A stretch of 29,783 nucleotides of DNA from positions 1 through 29,783 of the IMG/VR virus record IMGVR_UViG_3300041016_000283; one strand, 5' to 3'. Positions 1-7,101 of this stretch are shown in pieces (position 1 is the first letter of the stretch; each line of letters begins with the position of its first letter). This DNA is from a virus. Made by a program: the position numbers and the translations under genes. The notes beneath the pieces are model-generated. The model saw only the letters and a list, made by a program, of their open reading frames with translations. It was not told the DNA's origin and ran no database searches.

Positions 1-309
1 TACTCCTTTTGCACTTAATAGTTGATAGGTATTTAAAACCGCTTGACTTGGGAAAACTTCTACAAAAGCAGAGCCTGACCACAAATAAAGTTTCTGCGTA
101 TCCTTTGCACAATAAATAGTATTTAAAACACCTGTTGCGGGAAACGCAGCTAGGTTAGTATAAAAGTCAACAGATCCTGCAAATAAAGATGCTATCTGTG
201 ATAATGTAATTTTTTTACTTACCCCTGTAATTGGATCGCCTACAATAGTTAAATCACTTACTACCGGTGCAACATTTGTTGCTAACTGATTTATTTTTTT
301 TGATTCCAT
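1..309 (-). CDS. Fibre/appendage-type virion protein, N-terminal part (cut by window edge)
   Basis: The reading frame begins with ATG at 309 and stays open to base 1, so about 103 N-terminal residues are present and the rest is outside the window. It starts MESKKINQLATNVAPVVSDL and continues with a segment (GDPITGVSKKITLSQIASLF) that from memory is a common opening of tail-fibre or appendage proteins in Bacteroidota phages. That opening probably anchors a variable receptor-binding region downstream, which cannot be seen here. The start overlaps the stop of the preceding gene as TAATG, so translation is likely coupled. No catalytic motif is visible. The assignment rests on the N-terminal pattern and on its place after the connector genes; a general structural protein is the alternative. 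Confidence 0.7.
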   Translation of the reverse strand, partial: MESKKINQLATNVAPVVSDLTIVGDPITGVSKKITLSQIASLFAGSVDFYTNLAAFPATGVLNTIYCAKDTQKLYLWSGSAFVEVFPSQAVLNTYQLLSAKGV

Positions 310-758
310 TAATAAGTATAATTTGTAGGTACTTGACACCTATCGTTAGTAAATGGTAAACTTAAAGTAATATCACACTTAACCCCTGCTAACAAATCCG
401 GATCTGATTCTGTGTAATATGTTACAGGAATATTATCGCCACAAGTCCAAGTAACAATATCATAATCTTGTGGGTATCTTAATTGAGCAATAATATCTTG
501 TGCCACTAATGTCATATCTGATAACACCTCTGTTTCGTTTGTCTCTTCCATTAACATCCGATCCATAAAATAAAAGCTAAATTGATATTGTATCTCTTTA
601 GCTACTATTGTTGCACCTGTTAAATTATAAAACATTGCCGGATAAGTTACCTCTCCATTGCTTAACCTTTCCCAGACATCGCCAAAATAAACATAATTAA
701 TTTGCTCGTGGTCGTTTCCTATCTTGGTTAACTGACTTGATATTTGATTTAATGTCAT
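309..758 (-). CDS. Putative tail-completion / neck protein
   Basis: 149 residues, acidic and mixed alpha/beta by eye, with no membrane segment or signal peptide. It opens MTLNQISSQLTKIGNDHEQI and contains a FGDVWERL-type stretch followed by aromatic residues. Similar small proteins sit between the head-tail connector and fibre genes in Bacteroidota siphoviruses, and the proposed role in closing the neck or tail is inferred from that position. It lies downstream of the portal and DUF6712-like connector and overlaps the next gene by TAATG. A small ORF (697-825) overlaps its first codons in another frame. The function is not proven by any motif. Confidence 0.75.
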   Translation of the reverse strand: MTLNQISSQLTKIGNDHEQINYVYFGDVWERLSNGEVTYPAMFYNLTGATIVAKEIQYQFSFYFMDRMLMEETNETEVLSDMTLVAQDIIAQLRYPQDYDIVTWTCGDNIPVTYYTESDPDLLAGVKCDITLSLPFTNDRCQVPTNYTY

Positions 759-825
759 TGATTTTAACTTTTTCCAAATAGACTTTTAGCCTTGTTTGGT
801 TTTTTATTGTTATTTGTTTGCTCAT
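697..825 (-). CDS. Small basic hypothetical protein overlapping the next gene
   Basis: An ATG at 825 opens a 42-residue frame (MSKQITIKNQTRLKVYLEKV then a Lys/Arg-rich tail ending DRKRPRAN). The start is one base from the stop of the connector gene (827), as expected for coupled translation, and the ORF fills an otherwise unexplained gap of 68 bases. Against it, the last 62 bases overlap the following gene in a different frame, which is long for this genome. I do not recognise a family. It may be a real short basic peptide or a chance frame. Confidence 0.4.
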   Translation of the reverse strand: MSKQITIKNQTRLKVYLEKVKINDIKSNIKSVNQDRKRPRAN

Positions 826-826
826 A

Positions 827-1423
827 TTAGCATCCTATATTTCCCTGATACCTTTCCTCAAAACTTCTTTTTCTTTTACCATTATCATCATATTCATCAT
901 AATAATAGCTATCTCCTAAATATATGCTTGTTGTATAGCCATCGTTTTCAGGTCTAATACTATCAATGCCACTTCCAAAGTTTAAATATTCAGGGTATAA
1001 AGTATTATTTTGTTTTAAATACTTAATCATTCTTTGTCTGTAAAACTCTGCTCTTGCTCTGTATCTATTTGCTACATCAATCAAATCTTGCATTGATGGG
1101 TTCTCTGTGTTTTCTCCTGACTTTCTTAATAGACCTTTGTTATAAAACTGATATGATAACCCCATTGGAAGCTCACTCATAACAAAATAAACTAGGCAGT
1201 CAACTAAATAACTGTCTAATAATATTACCTCATTAGCAGTTAGCGTATTGCCAACAATATGAGTTTGTAATGTATTGTATAAATTAGATCCAAGCGCAGG
1301 TAGTATATACATATCCTGTGCGGTCTTAATCTCTGGTAGCACTAATTTATCATCTACATTAGCGTGTAATCCTGTTCTGTCTTTTATACTTTGAACACTT
1401 ATAAATAAAGTATTTGCACTCAT
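827..1423 (-). CDS. Head-tail connector-like protein (DUF6712-type)
   Basis: 198 residues, mostly helical, beginning MSANTLFISVQSIKDRTGLH with a LVLPEIKTAQDMYILPALGS segment and a later RYRARAEFYRQRMIKYL helix. This arrangement resembles the DUF6712 family of Bacteroidota phages, which is thought to act like gp6/gp15 head-completion adaptors docking below the portal. Placement directly after the portal supports this. The C-terminus is rich in Tyr, Asp and Glu. The ATG at 1423 is 4 bases from the portal stop. The family match is from memory of sequence pattern, not a search. Confidence 0.75.
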   Translation of the reverse strand: MSANTLFISVQSIKDRTGLHANVDDKLVLPEIKTAQDMYILPALGSNLYNTLQTHIVGNTLTANEVILLDSYLVDCLVYFVMSELPMGLSYQFYNKGLLRKSGENTENPSMQDLIDVANRYRARAEFYRQRMIKYLKQNNTLYPEYLNFGSGIDSIRPENDGYTTSIYLGDSYYYDEYDDNGKRKRSFEERYQGNIGC

Positions 1424-1427
1424 CTTT

Positions 1428-3545
1428 TTATTTTTTTCTTGTTACTACATTTGTTTGCCATTGATGTCTGCAAGATTCACTATGCTTACCACTTGGCTTT
1501 GTCCACCATCCGCCTCTCCTATCCCATACTGAATACCCTAATCTTGCACTCATTTGCTCAATATCGCTTCTGCTATAAAATCTATTTGCAGCTAATAAAG
1601 TTTTACAAAATGGTCTGCTTGTGTCAATATCTGAATTACTATATCCTGCAATCCAAGCATAGGAATATCTAATTAAAATTTCAGTAGTTGTAGGCTTTAC
1701 ATCTTCAACAATCTTTGCTAAAGGTTTTGTTAATTCCCTTTCTATTATTACATTCTTATCAATGCCCTTACCTATGGATGTGGATTTAGATTTTAATATA
1801 CCTCTCTCTTCTAAATCAGCTATAACATTATTAATAGTTTTAACATCGGTTTTTAAAACTTTTGCTAATACCTCTGGGGTTACATCCTTTTGTTTACTAA
1901 TTTGGTCAAGTATATTGGATTCTAATTGACTAACATCTGCAAAGGTTTGTAAATCCTCTTCATCACTAAATCTTTGTTTTGTTTTCCAAATATTAAAATC
2001 GTTTTTATCTTCTCCAAATTCAAGGAATAAACTAAAATCTTGATCTGCAAACTCCAACTCTTCTGAACCTAGCCAAGTGGTAATCTCTTCATCACTTAAA
2101 GCATAACCTGTTTTAAGCATTGCAGTTGCTTGTTCTCTGTTTATCTTACCTTTAGTAAACTCCCTAATGATACGCTGCATATTTTGCCACTCTCTTCCCT
2201 TTAATCCTTTGATATGCTCATTAACAGATAAACCTTCAAGGGGTGGTAATAGATTACCATTAGCATCTAATTGTGGAACAGTAGTTGAAGGTAATCCAAC
2301 CAATGCCCTTATTTCATCAGGTGTCATTGATTCTAAAACTTTATTTGCAACTAAAGGGCTTAATCCTGTAATGCCATCAATAACTTTTTGTGAATCATTT
2401 GATGCATCAACTTGTAAAATTGGAAGGTTTAATTTTTCTCTAATTTCATCTTTAGTCATATTTTGAATCATAGCAGCTTCACTAAATTCAATACCAATAG
2501 GTTCAGTAGGCATAATCTTTAACGCAGGATCTTGTATGCCTCTAAAATTAGCTAACATATTAAACACCCCTTCAAGGTGCATCTGCTTTGCATTGACATA
2601 AGTATTTTTAAATATCTCATATCCATCACGCATTTCTGACCTTGCGCCTAACTTACCTGCTTCCGCAATCCCAAATATGGATGGGGTTGTAATTTGATGA
2701 CCTGAAAATATATTAGTCTGAATTAAACTATCTACTTTAGCAAAGTCCTCTTTGGTAATATCCGAAGCACCTAAATCCTCAACGATAGGTTTTCTTGCGC
2801 TATCATTTACAAAGGCTAATATAAATTTCTTACCATCAGATCCACTAAAACGATTTGTAAACCTTTTTTCAATGTTTCTTTTTTCATCATCACTTGGTTC
2901 TCCATTAGGTAGCGTAATAAGTTTACTAGCAGAAAACCCTGTTTGAGCATTGCCCAAAACTGTTTTGCTTATTTCAATATCTGATTCTATATAATTTAAA
3001 GCACCAAAGTAACCCGGCAAAGAATAAATGCCCATATCTGGTCTGTACTCTTTAACATATAAAATCTGCTTACCTGTTGGAAAGCTAGGATTAAAAGCAG
3101 GGTAAACAATATAATCCTCTTTATTATCCCTCCATTCATCCTTATACCAGAACTGTGTATTGTCTTTATTAGTTCTAATCTTTGTATAATCACAATGCCA
3201 AACCTCTGCTAATTGTCCTGTGGCTGACCATATTAATTCTAAATAATAACCGCCAAATAACTCAACATCTAAAGATACCTTTCTTGTAAGCTCATCAAGG
3301 CTTTCCATTCTATTAACCTTTGCTATAAATGTTTGCGCCTCATCAGATCCTGTCCACCCATTGCCTGTAATATAGTGTACTTTGCTTTTTATAATAGCAT
3401 TATGCTTTGCAGATTTATTAAACAACTCAACCAAATAATTTGGGTAGTCGTTTCTATCTCCATAAAGCATATATCCTATGCCTTTTTTTTCTTTGTATTC
3501 TGGTTGTCTTGCTTCCGCAAAACCTAAAAATCTTAAATCTATCAT
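1428..3545 (-). CDS. Portal protein with C-terminal winged-helix and MuF-like segments
   Basis: 705 residues, longer than the usual 400-550 of a siphovirus portal. Residues about 1-430 have portal character: early YGDRNDYPNYLVELFNKSAK, then KSKVHYITGNGW, the VELFGGYYLEL region and the TPSIFGIAEAGKLGAR segment typical of portal wing/stem regions. Residues about 540-590 look like a winged helix (VTPEVLAKVLKTDVKTINNV followed by LEERGILKSK). Residues about 643-700 carry RPFCK, a GGWW pair and a final SCRHQW, like the C-terminal part of MuF/SPP1 gp7 head-morphogenesis domains. The portal forms the dodecameric ring for DNA entry; the C-terminal part may be cleaved or internalised (inference). It overlaps the 3542 gene by ATGA. 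Confidence 0.9.
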   Translation of the reverse strand: MIDLRFLGFAEARQPEYKEKKGIGYMLYGDRNDYPNYLVELFNKSAKHNAIIKSKVHYITGNGWTGSDEAQTFIAKVNRMESLDELTRKVSLDVELFGGYYLELIWSATGQLAEVWHCDYTKIRTNKDNTQFWYKDEWRDNKEDYIVYPAFNPSFPTGKQILYVKEYRPDMGIYSLPGYFGALNYIESDIEISKTVLGNAQTGFSASKLITLPNGEPSDDEKRNIEKRFTNRFSGSDGKKFILAFVNDSARKPIVEDLGASDITKEDFAKVDSLIQTNIFSGHQITTPSIFGIAEAGKLGARSEMRDGYEIFKNTYVNAKQMHLEGVFNMLANFRGIQDPALKIMPTEPIGIEFSEAAMIQNMTKDEIREKLNLPILQVDASNDSQKVIDGITGLSPLVANKVLESMTPDEIRALVGLPSTTVPQLDANGNLLPPLEGLSVNEHIKGLKGREWQNMQRIIREFTKGKINREQATAMLKTGYALSDEEITTWLGSEELEFADQDFSLFLEFGEDKNDFNIWKTKQRFSDEEDLQTFADVSQLESNILDQISKQKDVTPEVLAKVLKTDVKTINNVIADLEERGILKSKSTSIGKGIDKNVIIERELTKPLAKIVEDVKPTTTEILIRYSYAWIAGYSNSDIDTSRPFCKTLLAANRFYSRSDIEQMSARLGYSVWDRRGGWWTKPSGKHSESCRHQWQTNVVTRKK

Positions 3546-3916
3546 TGTCTTATGTTAAAAGTGTCTGTTGTAGTATATTCAGTATATGATAATGGAGTTC
3601 CAATAAGTTCCATAATGCCACTTTCTAGCTCATTTAAGCCTGTCGGGTTTAAGTTTGATGTACTTACTTGCTCATATATTTGATAGTCGTATTGACCATT
3701 TAAAGCAGTATTAAAATGGGTATTGGTTGTTATGCTAAATTCGTTAAACCTATCCTTATATAAACTTAAATCAGTTGCGTATAATTTTACAAAGCTCACA
3801 GTTGTATTTGAACTCCTATTTGTAAATACAAATAAATAGTTTGGGGTTGTTAATAACTCCTTTTCTGTTAATGTTAATATCACTCCTTGCGTTTGTCCTT
3901 TTGTTAACCTCATCAT
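3542..3916 (-). CDS. Hypothetical virion-associated protein upstream of portal
   Basis: 124 residues from the ATG at 3916; an upstream TTG at 3931 is possible, but the double ATG is the better start. The sequence reads as beta-rich (VILTLTEKELLTTPNYLFVF, then TTVSFVKLYATDLS) and contains FNEFSITTN followed by a YDYQIYEQ stretch. Proteins of this look are frequent beside structural genes of Bacteroidota phages, but no function is known to me. It is the first gene after a 345-base non-coding region, so it probably heads its own transcription unit with the portal gene, with which it overlaps by ATGA. Confidence 0.75.
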   Translation of the reverse strand: MMRLTKGQTQGVILTLTEKELLTTPNYLFVFTNRSSNTTVSFVKLYATDLSLYKDRFNEFSITTNTHFNTALNGQYDYQIYEQVSTSNLNPTGLNELESGIMELIGTPLSYTEYTTTDTFNIRQ

Positions 3917-4123
3917 ATATCTAAATAGCAAAATACTTTTTATTTACATTTGGTACTTTATTTATAATCTGCTTGAATTTTACCTAAAAACCTATGCAAT
4001 AGTTAATAAATTGGCAATATATGTCCAAGTTTTGATAATGTTCGCTGCCAATGAACAATGCAATAAAATGAACGCACCTAAATTATAAAATCCTGTTGTA
4101 TCTAAATTATAAAGTCAAGCGCT

Positions 4124-4180
4124 ATTGATTGACAAATGAGTTGTAAATGATTGATAAGCGGCTCAATAATGATTGATAAA
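4124..4180. repeat. Three 13-bp direct repeats phased at exactly 22 bp
   Basis: The units ATTGATTGACAAA (4124), AATGATTGATAAG (4146) and AATGATTGATAAA (4168) start exactly 22 bp apart, about two turns of the helix. The last two are identical over 12 bases; the first differs at two positions within that core. Such phasing puts bound protein on one face of the DNA and is typical of operators or iterons. The position in a non-coding stretch argues against a coding repeat. Confidence 0.7.
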
Positions 4181-4200
4181 TGCACATCATAAAGTGCATT
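4179..4200. repeat. Inverted repeat AATGCAC / GTGCATT
   Basis: AATGCAC at 4179-4185 and GTGCATT at 4194-4200 form a perfect 7-bp inverted repeat around the 8-base loop ATCATAAA, starting at the end of the third phased direct repeat. No U-tract follows on either strand, so a protein-binding palindrome is likelier than a terminator. Confidence 0.55.
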
Positions 4201-4261
4201 ATATGACGCATATTGCCATCATTAGTGTCATTAATGACCAATTATGGTGGATGTTTACCAC

Positions 4262-4294
4262 AAAAAAACCCCCAAACCAATAAAGGAATGGGGG
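4262..4294 (-). terminator. Intrinsic terminator after the tail-tube-like gene
   Basis: Read on the minus strand, CCCCCA (4294-4289) pairs with TGGGGG (4274-4269), with a further CC/GG pair inside, and is followed by seven T residues (4268-4262). It begins 25 bases after the stop of the 4319-4837 gene and closes the tail/capsid transcription unit. Confidence 0.9.
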
Positions 4295-4318
4295 CAAAAC
4301 CTATGAAAAACTACAAAC

Positions 4319-4837
4319 CTAACCCGGTGTTTGCAAAGCGTTATAGACAGTTGAATTAACACTTGGTGCTAATGCAGGTTCAGAACCTGTAAAAGTTAAA
4401 GTGAATCCACTTCTATCGCCCTGTGCAGTACCTGTTCCGGCAGTTCCTGCAGTAACATCTAATCCTCTTGTTTTACCAAGATACCAATATGTTCCATTAC
4501 TATCTCTAACTACTGCCACTAAACTATTTTGTGCCAATAACAAGATTTCATTTCTTGTTGCAGTTTGTAATTTATTTAAAACTATTTGTAACTCCTGTGC
4601 GTAAAATACTGTGCCATTTTGAACATTAGCAGTAATAGTTTGATTCATCATTGATGTATCTTTTACTTGCTCATACTTCCAAAATCTTTTACCTGATGCT
4701 TTAGTTAGTGCAGTTATTACACCACTTGCTTCGGTTGTCGCAGATACATTCGCAGCTTCTGTAAGATACACCTCAACGACACCGCCTAAACTATCTCGGC
4801 AATCTAAAGTATATCCTTGTGTTAATGCACACGCCAT
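4319..4837 (-). CDS. Putative major tail tube protein
   Basis: 172 residues, no membrane segment, beta-rich. It opens MACALTQGYTLDCRDSLGGV, has a VYLTEAANVSAT strand pair, a KFW-type aromatic patch around GKRFWKYEQV, and ends with GTAQGDRSGFTLTFTGSEPA, a pattern I associate with tail-tube or virion-surface proteins encoded beside the capsid gene in Bacteroidota phages. It follows the capsid gene and is bracketed by a hairpin on its 5' side and a strong terminator on its 3' side, as is common for highly expressed virion proteins. A capsid decoration or stopper protein is the main alternative. Confidence 0.65.
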   Translation of the reverse strand: MACALTQGYTLDCRDSLGGVVEVYLTEAANVSATTEASGVITALTKASGKRFWKYEQVKDTSMMNQTITANVQNGTVFYAQELQIVLNKLQTATRNEILLLAQNSLVAVVRDSNGTYWYLGKTRGLDVTAGTAGTGTAQGDRSGFTLTFTGSEPALAPSVNSTVYNALQTPG

Positions 4838-4858
4838 TTTGCTTGAATTTATTAATTT

Positions 4859-4886
4859 AAAAATAGGGGGGATTTTACACCCCCCT
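4859..4886 (-). terminator. Attenuator-like hairpin between major capsid and tail-tube genes
   Basis: On the minus strand AGGGGGG (4886-4880) can pair over 7 bp with CCCCCCT (4871-4865), loop of 8, followed by ATTTTT (4864-4859). It sits 6 bases after the capsid stop and 22 bases before the next ATG. It may terminate part of the transcripts so that capsid mRNA exceeds tail-tube mRNA, or it may protect the 3' end after processing. Confidence 0.65.
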
Positions 4887-4891
4887 TAATA

Positions 4892-5854
4892 TTATGCTAG
4901 GATAAACTTCACAACCTCATCTGGGAATGCAATGTTAGTACCTATCTTGAACTCTGCCATAAATCTTACGCTGTCAGCTTCTTTAGCAAAGAAGATTTCA
5001 AACTTCTCCTCTTCGTTTAATAAGTCTGTACCCAAGAACATATTGCTCAATCTTGATGCGTAGATCTTATTTGTGCCATTTAAACCTTGAACCGCTACAA
5101 CTTTAATAGGTGTACCCGGTAATGTAAACTCGCTATCTGACTTACCATCAAATGCGTAGTTAAACATATTAGCGTTTTTCAATGCAATAGTGTAAGTTCT
5201 AAAAGAATCCATACCGCAGAAGATAGTCATATCTTCAGCAGCTACAACCTTTGCAGGAATAGCTTTATAGATGCCATCAAAAATTGAAATTACATTACTT
5301 GCTACAATACCTGTTCCTGTACTAATAGGCGCAGTTGCAATAAAAGCTACTACATTTGCAGCTACTACTCCTGATGCAGCACCAATCAATTTAACTAAAC
5401 CATCAAATTGCTTTAAGTTAGTATCTCCTGAACCTGTATCGCCTTGCCATAAAGCAGTCTCTACTTGAGAAGCAATAGTTTTAGCTTTTTTCTCGCTATA
5501 TTGTTGCTCAAAAGGAATTGAATCATATTGGCTTCCTGTTGGTAATGCTTTTTGTAAATAAGCAGTCTCTAAAGATTTAGGACATAATGATTCTTGTACT
5601 TTAATTTTTCCAACAGTTACTGTTCTTTGAGTAAAAGTTGTTGCTCCTGATGCGTTAAATCCGCAAGTACCACCTGCTTGAAATATTGCATCGGTCTCCA
5701 TAATGTTGATTGTCTCTGCAGACTTTACACCAATCATTACATTTCCTGCACTCTTAATAAGAGAAGCAGTTTTTGCACCTAATACAGATGAAGTAACCAA
5801 TAAGGCTTCATTTTGTTCTGTGTATGCTGATAATGCTGAAATGTCAAATGCCAT
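4892..5854 (-). CDS. Major capsid protein
   Basis: 320 residues, within the HK97-fold capsid range. It begins MAFDISALSAYTEQNEALLV and contains LVTSSVLGAKTASLI, MIGVKSAETINIMETDAIFQ, a CGFNASGATTFTQRTVTVGK strand region and the QQYSEKKAKTIASQVETALW helix that resembles the spine helix of capsid proteins. Its place immediately after protease and scaffold genes is the classical order of a head module. There is no N-terminal delta domain, consistent with a separate scaffold. The flanking hairpin and terminator suggest high expression. Fold assignment is inferred from context and length; a structure prediction would settle it. Confidence 0.85.
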   Translation of the reverse strand: MAFDISALSAYTEQNEALLVTSSVLGAKTASLIKSAGNVMIGVKSAETINIMETDAIFQAGGTCGFNASGATTFTQRTVTVGKIKVQESLCPKSLETAYLQKALPTGSQYDSIPFEQQYSEKKAKTIASQVETALWQGDTGSGDTNLKQFDGLVKLIGAASGVVAANVVAFIATAPISTGTGIVASNVISIFDGIYKAIPAKVVAAEDMTIFCGMDSFRTYTIALKNANMFNYAFDGKSDSEFTLPGTPIKVVAVQGLNGTNKIYASRLSNMFLGTDLLNEEEKFEIFFAKEADSVRFMAEFKIGTNIAFPDEVVKFILA

Positions 5855-5866
5855 TGTTATTAATTT

Positions 5867-6436
5867 TTATTTGTTTAAAATTGCGTTTCTAAATTTGTTA
5901 ATCCTCTGTTCTTTAATATCATTTGTTGATACATAAGCCTTAAATGAATTAGGCTTTTGAACAGGATCTGCGGTTGGGTTAACTGAAAGTGCTTCTATTA
6001 AAGATGCTACTGATTCAAAACCTTGCTTTACCTTACCTTCTAATTCATTGTACTTATCTTGCATACTTTGAGTAGCTGCCAATAGTTCATTAAACTTATT
6101 AGCTAACTCATTGTATTTCATATCTTTTTCTTTTTCTGCCTCAACTTCCTCTGGTACTATTTCCTCAACCGGTGCTTCTATTTCTACAATAACACCTGTT
6201 TCATCTAATACTACCTTTGAGCCATCTGCTAATTCGTGTTCTCCTGTTGGTGCATTGCTGCCATCTTCCAATGTAACTTTGCCGCCAACTTCTAATTTAT
6301 CAATCATTACTTTAGTTCCATCTGCTAAAGAATACTCCATCATCTCAACCTTTGCTTCACTTGGAACAACAGGTTCAGTCATTGGTGCATCTTCAAATAA
6401 TGCCTTGATTTTTAATATCGCTTCTTGTGCGTTCAT
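5867..6436 (-). CDS. Scaffold-like protein
   Basis: 189 residues, strongly acidic in the middle (VEEIVPEEVEAEKEKDMKYN) with a probable coiled coil at about 105-145. Residues 30-90 contain two similar beta units (YSLADGTKVMIDKLEVGGKV and HELADGSKVVLDETGVIVEI). This layout, an acidic beta-repeat head followed by a coiled coil, is typical of proteins between prohead protease and capsid genes in Bacteroidota phages and fits an internal scaffold that is removed during maturation. It is 12 bases upstream of the capsid ATG. Function is inferred from composition and position. Confidence 0.8.
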   Translation of the reverse strand: MNAQEAILKIKALFEDAPMTEPVVPSEAKVEMMEYSLADGTKVMIDKLEVGGKVTLEDGSNAPTGEHELADGSKVVLDETGVIVEIEAPVEEIVPEEVEAEKEKDMKYNELANKFNELLAATQSMQDKYNELEGKVKQGFESVASLIEALSVNPTADPVQKPNSFKAYVSTNDIKEQRINKFRNAILNK

Positions 6437-6473
6437 ACTTTTTTTATTAAATAGTTAAAAAATAAATTGTTTA

Positions 6474-7067
6474 TCACTTAACCTCTGATAATATCTTTTT
6501 GATACTATCCATAAGTGATGCTGATTGCATAACCTTTTTAGGTTTATAGTTAAATAAGCCTTCTACTGAAAACCCTTTTACCTTGCCATCTTTAATCATT
6601 TGCCATACCTCTTCATTATCTACCTTAAAGCTACCAAACCAAGAACCATCTGGCACATCCTCAAAACCCTTCATTGGCATAATACCCCTTGACTTATCAG
6701 TAATAAAACTCTCAAACATTGTTAATCCTTCTACAACTGATCCGCTATCGTGCATTAGATTTACATTGTTTTGATAGCCTTTTTTGAAAAACTTTTGTGC
6801 AATTTTAAATATAGTGTCTTTAGTAAATGCCACATAATAATCCCCATAAGTAGCATCGCTGCGAAAAATAGGTATATCAGCCAACATAATAGCTCCACTA
6901 ATAATGCGCTTGTCCTCGCTAATAATATCAAAGGCTTGTTTTTCTTTAAAAGCATACCAATTTTTTTGAATAGCCGGTTTATCAACTAATGCTATATAAT
7001 CAACCTGTGAATCATCCTCAACATCATCTGTAATGTCAAGCATATAGATAGGTAATTCTTTCTCCAT
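6474..7067 (-). CDS. Prohead protease, XkdF-like (Peptidase S78_2 type)
   Basis: 197 residues, close to the usual size. The N-terminus has YIALVDKPAIQKNWYAFK, the typical XkdF opening. The probable catalytic residues are His106 in NLMHDS and Ser167 in KGFSVEGLF, both embedded in segments that recur in S78-like prohead proteases. The family cleaves scaffold and sometimes capsid subunits during head maturation. The gene lies directly upstream of the scaffold and capsid genes, the classical order. The C-terminal tail (SLMDSIKKILSEVK) may be a self-cleavage or docking segment. Confidence 0.9.
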   Translation of the reverse strand: MEKELPIYMLDITDDVEDDSQVDYIALVDKPAIQKNWYAFKEKQAFDIISEDKRIISGAIMLADIPIFRSDATYGDYYVAFTKDTIFKIAQKFFKKGYQNNVNLMHDSGSVVEGLTMFESFITDKSRGIMPMKGFEDVPDGSWFGSFKVDNEEVWQMIKDGKVKGFSVEGLFNYKPKKVMQSASLMDSIKKILSEVK

Positions 7068-7101
7068 AATCTTAAATAGTTTTAATTTGTTTATTTATCG
7101 C

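Larger units (their letters stand above)
3917..4261. other. Non-coding region with phased direct and inverted repeats
   Basis: This is the only gene-free stretch longer than 300 bases. It separates the capsid/tail-tube unit (closed by the terminator at 4262-4294) from the portal unit. It holds three direct repeats phased at 22 bp (4124-4180), a 12-bp direct repeat CTAAATTATAAA at 4078-4089 and 4102-4113, a 7-bp inverted repeat with an 8-nt loop (4179-4185 / 4194-4200) and a longer-range pair ATTGGCA / TGCCAAT (4010-4016 / 4046-4052). I found no convincing ORF on either strand; the best, about 22 codons, has no supporting features. A promoter for the portal unit is expected here, but I cannot place it. 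Confidence 0.7.

Noticed and set aside
4122-4190. Small minus-strand ORF of about 22 codons in the non-coding region
   Set aside because: No composition or coupling feature supports it, and it coincides with the 22-bp-phased repeats, which explain the sequence better.
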